This document shows, in pieces, positions 59,179 through 64,000 of a stretch of DNA of 64,000 bases. Under the pieces are notes generated by a model. The model was not told the origin of the DNA, did not search any database, and saw only the letters and a program-made list of their open reading frames with translations. Positions within the stretch are counted from its first letter, which is position 1; each line of letters starts with the position of its first letter. The translations under genes and the position numbers were made by a program. The stretch is from Cohnella ginsengisoli (GTDB lineage: Bacteria; Bacillota; Bacilli; Paenibacillales; Paenibacillaceae): the NCBI RefSeq assembly GCF_029525555.1, contig NZ_JAPDHZ010000006.1, positions 248,001-312,000 on the forward strand. Direction: 5' to 3'.

Positions 59179-59198
59179 ATCGGGAGGAGTCGAAAAAG

Positions 59199-59699
59199 AT
59201 GCAAATACGCGATGCCGCGCCGGAAGAGCGGGCCTTTATCCGGGAGCAGCGGTTGGATGCTTATCGAGAGCACGCGCAGTCGATCCCGGACGGCCATTGG
59301 CGGGCGCTGGCGCGGGCGATCGGCTCGGAAGCGGACGCGCAGCCCGGCGCTGAACTGATCGTTGCCGAAGCGGATGGACAGATCGCAGGCAGCGTCGTGC
59401 TGTTTCCCGCGAATACGGATGCCTATGACGGCCATGCCGACAAGCAGGACTATCCGGAGATCCGCATGCTGGCGGTAGCTCCGGCGCACCGCGGCAAGGG
59501 CGCGGCCTCGGCGCTGATCGCCGAATGTATTCGCCGCGCCCGCGAATCCGGCAGCCGGGCCGTCGGCCTGCACACCGGCGAGTTCATGAAGGATGCGCGC
59601 CAGCTGTACGAGAAGCTGGGATTCGAGCGGCTTCCGCAGTACGATTTTCAGCCTGCGGACGACGGCATTACGGTCATGGCGTTCCGGCTGAACCTTTAG
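59199..59699 (+). CDS. GNAT-family N-acetyltransferase
   Basis: 166 residues. The acetyl-CoA loop is LAVAPAHRGKGAASALIAECIRRAR, and the C-terminal LYEKLGFERLPQYDF is standard. GGGAGGAG lies 9 bases before the ATG. It starts 20 bases after the GST stop and its stop overlaps the convergent collagen-like gene by four bases. The substrate is unknown. Confidence 0.9.
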   Translation: MQIRDAAPEERAFIREQRLDAYREHAQSIPDGHWRALARAIGSEADAQPGAELIVAEADGQIAGSVVLFPANTDAYDGHADKQDYPEIRMLAVAPAHRGKGAASALIAECIRRARESGSRAVGLHTGEFMKDARQLYEKLGFERLPQYDFQPADDGITVMAFRLNL

Positions 59700-60568
59700 C
59701 GGGGCGGGAAAATGCCCGTCAGGTTAATGACGTAGCTGACGCCCGCCGGCGCGTAATCTTGCAGATCCGGCAGCGCGAAGGTCGTTTTCCCGTCTCCGCC
59801 GTACTGGGTGCCGATTAGCGCGAACAGCGGGGTATTCTGCGCGATCGACAGCAGCGCGCCGTCGCATACGTGGGTGCCGGCGGGGGCGAAATTGCCCGCG
59901 AACAGCCACACTTCTCCGATGTAGCCGGCCGAGCTCCCGCCTTCGCCCGCCGATCCGTCGGCGATGAACGGATCTCCGAATTTCGGGCCGGAAGCGCCGG
60001 GGCTCCCGGTGGCCCTTGGGGGCCTTGCGGTCCGGTCGCGCCGGCGGGTCCCGTGTCGCCTTTCTCGCCTTTCGCACCCTGCGGCCCGGCCACGCCGGTA
60101 GCACCCGTGTCGCCTTTCGCGCCGGCAGGACCGATATCGCCCTTCGCGCCTTGAGGCCCCTGCGGCCCATTCGCCCCTGTGGCACCTGCGGCACCCGTAT
60201 CGCCTTTCGCCCCTTGCGGTCCAGTTGCACCCGTGTCGCCCTTCGCGCCTTGAAGCCCCTGCGGTCCGGTCGCGCCAGTCGCGCCGGTATCGCCCTTCGC
60301 TCCCTTCTGGCCCGCCGGTCCGGCAGCGCCAGTATCGCCCTTATCCCCTTTAGGACCCACTACATTCCAGGAGATCGCCTTTTCGGTTTTTTTGCACAAC
60401 GCGCTTTTGGCGACGATTCGAAGTTGCCCGTCGTTTTTGGCGCAGGCGTAGATCGTGCTCGTCGCTTTGTTCGAAGTCGCGGCCGCGGCCGCGTAGACGC
60501 TCGCGCCCGAGAGCAGCAGAACCAGAATGCCTGCCATAATCAAGATGGCCTTTTTTGCTCAAATACAC
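59696..60568 (-). CDS. collagen-like protein with phage tail-collar domain (two frameshifts)
   Basis: About 290 residues. A signal-like segment (KAILIMAGILVLLLSGASVYAAA), a short conserved head (STIYACAKNDGQLRIVAKSALCKKTEKAISWNV), then about 40 Gly-X-Y triplets (GDKGDTGAAGPAG style), and a C-terminal tail-collar domain (VWLFAGNFAPAGTHVCDGALL, SIAQNTPLFALIGTQYGGDG, FALPDL). Breaks: six A near the start (complement of 60551-60556; five A joins MYLSKKAILIMAG) and a base missing in a C run near 59998. It is likely secreted or on the spore surface; collar domains form trimers, which suits a collagen-like helix. GTG start at 60568 is inferred. Confidence 0.8.
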
Positions 60569-60731
60569 CGTTATACCCCCAGTATTCCGTGCGTTGGCCG
60601 TTTCATTAGAATGTATGGACGGCTTCAAAAATGTATGCTTTCGATCGCGTTTGAAAAAAACGGAGCGCCGTGTCACAGATCCGATTCCTCGATCGTCATG
60701 TTGGCATCAGACCGGAGAGGATGGATCAAGC

Positions 60732-62052
60732 ATGTCGGAAATTGGCGATCAAAAGGAATGGGACGTCGTCATCATCGGAGGAGGCGTCGCCGGCTTGACG
60801 GCTTCGATCTACTTGGCGCGGGCGGGCCGAAGCGTATTGGTGCTCGACAAAGGCGCGGGCCTGGGGGGGCGCGCGGCATCGAACGAGATCGCGGAGTCGC
60901 GCGTCAACATGGGGGGGCCATGCGCTGTATAAAAGCGCGCTGCCGATCTTGCGCGAGGTCGGCGTCGAACCGGCGGGAGGCACGCCCAAGACGTCAGGCG
61001 CGTTCGTATTCAAGCAAGCGGGCGGGGGGTACAAGGCGCTCCCGCTCGGGCAGCTCTTGCTCGGCACGTTTCTGAAGTGGCACGAGAAAACGCAGCTTCT
61101 CCGTTTTTACGCGAAGCTCCGCAAGACCGATGCTGCCGCCCTGCAGAAGGTCAGCCTGCAGGCCTACTTGGAATCGGAGCTCGGCAGTCCGCGCGTGCGC
61201 AGCGCCGTGCTCGCGCTCGTGCGCTTAGCTACGTATTGCCATGCCCCTCATCTGCTGAGCGCCGGCGCCGTCGTCGAGCAGCTTAGCCAGGCCCAGGTCA
61301 TGTACGTGGACGGCGGCTGGCAGTCGATCGTGAACCGGCTCGCGGAGCAAGCGCTGCAGGCCGGCGCGTCGATTCGCACGCGTTCGCCCGTGCGGGAGAT
61401 CGGAGGCAGCGCCCCCCGCATGACGGTCGAGCTGAAGGACGGGACGCGGCTGTCTGCCCGCCACGTGATCTCGACAGCCGGGCCGGCCGAGACGCTGGGC
61501 CTGCTCAACCCCGCGTTGACGCCTGCCGAAGCCGCCCTGTACGAGCGGCTGACCCCGGTTCGGGCCGCATGCCTGGATCTCGTCGTGTCCGGCATGCCGC
61601 AGCCCAAAACCCGGTTCGTGCTGGGCGCAGACGAGCCTTGGTATTACTCCAACCATTCGGCCGCGTCCGCGCTATCCGACCATCCCGCGCGCGAAGTCGT
61701 GCACGTCATGAAGTATTTGCCGGTATCGAAGGAGACGGACGCCCTGCAGGACGAACGGGAGCTGGAGGGATTCCTCGACCTCATCCAACCGGGCTGGCGC
61801 CGGCATGTCGTGCAGCGCCGCTTCCTGCCGCGGATGCTCGTCTCGCATGCCGTCGTAGAAGCGAGCAGCGGCGGCTTCTCCGGCAGACCGGGGCCGGCCG
61901 TCGAGGGTAGGCCGGGACTATATGTGGCGGGAGACTGGGTCGGAACGTCGGGCATGCTGCTGAACGCATCTTTGGCGAGCGCCAGAGAGGCGGCCCGATG
62001 TATAATTGCCGGTAAGGACACAGTCAAGGAAGGGATGCATCGTGGAGCTTGA
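60732..62052 (+). CDS. FAD-dependent amine-oxidase/phytoene-desaturase-like oxidoreductase (frameshifted)
   Basis: About 439 residues. FAD-binding Rossmann motif DVVIIGGGVAGLTASIYLARAGRSVLVLDKG with GGRA after it; C-terminal FAD motif GLYVAGDWVGTSGMLLNASLASAREAA. A seven-G run at 60911-60917 breaks it; six G gives VNMGGHALYKSALPIL. It is probably a protoporphyrinogen-oxidase- or carotenoid-type NAD(P)-independent oxidase acting on an unknown substrate. It overlaps the following sigma factor gene by 11 bases, so the two are coupled. Confidence 0.85.
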
Positions 62053-62947
62053 TGCCGCGTACCGGACGTACAGACCGCTGCTTCTATCTCTCGCGTATCG
62101 CATGCTGGGCTCGGTCGCGCAGGCCGAGGATCTCGTCCAGGATGCCTTCGTCACGGTTCAGCAGCAGGATACGGGCCAAGGAGGAGGACCGATCCTCAAT
62201 TTAAAGGCGTATTTGTGCAAAATCGTCACGAATCGCTGTCTCGACGCCCTGAAGTCCGCACGCCGGAAAAGGGAGGTCTACGTCGGACCGTGGCTGCCCG
62301 AGCCGCTCGTAGAGAATTATTCGGTGGGCCAAGGCTCCCCGGCTGGACATGACCCGCTCCAAACGGTCGTGCTTCAGGATACGATATCTTACGCCTTCCT
62401 CGTTCTGCTCGACCGGTTAACGCCGATCGAACGCGCGGTGTTCATTCTCCGCGAAGCCTTCGAGTACGACTATCGCGACATCGCGGACTTCGTGGGCAAG
62501 ACGGAGATCGGATGCCGCAAAATTTATAGCCGTCTCAAGCGCAAAATCCAGGAAGAGCCGATCTCCGAGCCGGTCCCCAGCGATAGGGGCGAACAGCTCG
62601 TGCTCCGTTTTCTCCATGCGACGGCTTCGGGCGACATGAAGGGGCTTCTGGCGATGCTCGCCGACGACATCGTGCTGTACAGCGACGGCGGCGGCAAGGT
62701 TATGGCCGCGGTCAGGCCGATTACGTCGAGCCCGCGCGTCCTGGCGTTCATTCAGGGACTCGTGTCGAAGGGCCACGGCCAGGGAGAAGTGCGTCTCGTC
62801 AAGATCAATGGGCAGCTCGGCTTCTGGCTGACCAGCCCGCTTGAGCCGTTTCCGACGCTCGTCAGCCTGGCGTTCAAGGGCGATCGCGTCCGGGAGATGT
62901 ACCTCCTGCGCAATCCGGATAAGCTGAAGCATCTGAACCTGGGATAA
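62042..62947 (+). CDS. ECF sigma factor with SnoaL-like C-terminal domain (SigJ/ECF41 type)
   Basis: 301 residues, GTG start 7 bases after AGGAAGGG. Region 2: YRPLLLSLAYRMLGSVAQAEDLVQDAFV; region 4: LTPIERAVFILREAFEYDYRDIADFVGKTEIGCRKIYSRLKRKI. The C-terminal 110 residues (VLRFLHATASGDMKGLLAMLADDIVLYSDGGGKV) form an NTF2/SnoaL-like domain that in ECF41-type factors adjusts sigma activity in place of an anti-sigma factor. Such genes sit beside oxidoreductases or carboxymuconolactone decarboxylases; here the FAD enzyme gene overlaps it and is the likely target. Confidence 0.93.
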   Translation: MELDAAYRTYRPLLLSLAYRMLGSVAQAEDLVQDAFVTVQQQDTGQGGGPILNLKAYLCKIVTNRCLDALKSARRKREVYVGPWLPEPLVENYSVGQGSPAGHDPLQTVVLQDTISYAFLVLLDRLTPIERAVFILREAFEYDYRDIADFVGKTEIGCRKIYSRLKRKIQEEPISEPVPSDRGEQLVLRFLHATASGDMKGLLAMLADDIVLYSDGGGKVMAAVRPITSSPRVLAFIQGLVSKGHGQGEVRLVKINGQLGFWLTSPLEPFPTLVSLAFKGDRVREMYLLRNPDKLKHLNLG

Positions 62948-63005
62948 CGGTAGGCGGGGCGCGTTCAACATTCAGCGAACGATCAGCCAAGGCTCATCTT
63001 CTATT

Positions 63006-63035
63006 AAGTTGTCCCGAGTATGATCGGGATAACTT
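63006..63035 (+). terminator. hairpin between sigma factor and DUF4405 genes
   Basis: AAGTTGTCCCGA pairs with TCGGGATAACTT (one G-T pair) around GTATGA. No T run follows; it may be a weak terminator or an operator 25 bases before the next start. Confidence 0.5.
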
Positions 63036-63059
63036 CTCAAGAGATGGGACGAGGATGAG

Positions 63060-64000
63060 ATGAAAAAGCAATTTTTTAAATTTGCGTTGGATTTGCTCAT
63101 GGCGGTCACCTTTGTGCTGCTGTTCAACGATAGAGTGCTCGGAGGCTTGTCCTTTCACGAGATGGCCGGTCTCGGTATCGGGGTTGCCTTTATCGTGCAC
63201 GTCCTGTTGAACGCAGGCTGGGTCAAACGCGTCACGACGAAGATGCTCGACCGCAAGCTGCCCTGGAAAACGAGATTCGAGTACGGACTGAACCTGCTGC
63301 TCTTGATTTCCATGACGTTCATCATCGTTAGCGGGATCGTCATCTCCCGCATCGTCTTTCCGCAAGTCGCGGTCGGCAACGAGATGTGGTTCAAGGTGAC
63401 GCATATCAGCGTGTCGTTCCTGGTCCTCGCGATCGTCGGCGTTCACGTCGGGCTCCACTGGAATTGGGTCATGAACATGGTCAAAAAAGATGGCCGGCCG
63501 CAGCTCTTCGTCCCGCGCGTTCGGCGTCGCGCTCAAGCTGGCGATGGTCGCCGTCTTGGCGTTCGGTATTTACGAGATGACCCAGACGAGCTACGTCCAG
63601 CGTCTGTCCAGCGTCGGTTCGGCGTTCGGCAGCGCCTCCGTGCAGGGCGGTCCAGGCGGCATGGAGAAGGGATTCGGCATGGAAGGAAGAGGCGACCGGG
63701 GTTTTCGGCCGGACGCGGATGGCATGACGGACAACGCGGGCAACCCCAGCGCCGACAAAGGCGTCAATGGCGATAGCACTGATGGCAGCAGCAGCGCCGG
63801 CACCGGCAACATCGACGGCAATAACAGCGCCGGTACCGGCAGCTTCGACGGCACGAGCGGCATGACGGCGCCGCAAGCCTTCCGCGGCGGCCGTCCCGGC
63901 GAGGGCGGACGGGAGGGCGGACGCGGCGAGAGCGCGAACCCGCTGAACGTGCTGGCGACCTACCTGGGCATGATGGGCGTATTCGTCATCCTCGCCCACT
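63060..64000 (+). CDS. DUF4405 membrane protein, frameshifted and cut by the window end
   Basis: At least 313 residues. N-terminal four-helix membrane domain (KFALDLLMAVTFVLLFNDRV, VAFIVHVLLNAGWVKRVTTK, WKTRFEYGLNLLLLISMTFI, WFKVTHISVSFLVLAIVGVHVGLHW) with conserved His residues as in DUF4405, a family related to cytochrome b561-type heme-binding proteins. A six-A run at 63483-63488 breaks it; five A gives MVKKMAGRSSSSRAFGVALK. A Gly/Ser/Asp-rich low-complexity stretch follows (63640-63930), then another TM segment starts (LNVLATYLGMMGVFVILAH). The C-terminus lies beyond the window. Confidence 0.8.

Noticed and set aside
165..64000. Programmed ribosomal frameshifting as explanation of the split genes
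   Set aside because: The breaks occur in unrelated genes, at any homopolymer type, without slippery heptamers plus pseudoknots, and families involved are not known to use recoding.

Overview
The window looks like chromosomal DNA of a spore-forming, high-GC member of the Paenibacillaceae (Paenibacillus or Cohnella type). The evidence is a gerA-type germination operon, two LplABC-like sugar transport sets without their own ATPase, a YesM/YesN two-component pair, a paeninodin-like lasso peptide locus, a T-box leader, strong GGAGG ribosome sites and frequent TTG/GTG starts. No rRNA, tRNA, CRISPR array, transposase or phage module was recognised.

Layout. 0.1-3.7 kb: solute-binding lipoprotein plus two permeases. 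3.8-11.2 kb: ABC-F ATPase, azoR/HxlR divergent pair, VOC proteins, a VWA lipoprotein, and trpS behind a Trp T-box and a Trp-codon-rich leader ORF. 11.2-28.5 kb: carbohydrate-use locus with a GH78-like rhamnosidase and its AraC regulator, YesM/YesN, permeases and binding protein, an unknown small protein, a DUF4091/GH123-like protein, a DUF4832 protein, a two-part esterase and a NagB-like sugar-phosphate isomerase; it reads as sensing, import and cleavage of a complex, possibly rhamnose- and amino-sugar-containing glycan. 28.8-33.1 kb: a membrane protein, then a symporter/small membrane protein/flavin monooxygenase operon with a structured leader. 33.1-35.8 kb: aldo-keto reductase, AraC regulator, FabG-like SDR. 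36.0-40.0 kb: germination receptor operon (A, C, a two-TM small subunit, B), followed by a large hybrid histidine kinase. 43.4-49.8 kb: ankyrin protein, SDR/MerR pair with two MerR-type promoters, kinase-acetyltransferase fusion, methyltransferase, YCII protein, CpsB-like phosphatase. 49.8-55.5 kb: lasso peptide locus (cyclase, precursor, HPr-kinase-like enzyme, ABC exporter) with no RRE or leader peptidase gene visible. 55.8-64.0 kb: GT39-type membrane glycosyltransferase, glutathionyl-hydroquinone-reductase-like GST, GNAT, collagen-like/tail-collar protein, FAD oxidoreductase, ECF sigma factor, DUF4405 protein cut by the window end.

A dominant property of this sequence is that about half of the genes are broken by single-base indels at homopolymer runs, almost always one base too many. 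Both sides of each break continue the same protein, so each broken gene is given here as one feature with the break position. This pattern fits sequencing/assembly error better than real decay, but the sequence alone cannot prove it. A few genuine-looking remnants (effector-binding domain, VOC, dapA) and one in-frame stop in the YesM kinase are separate from it.
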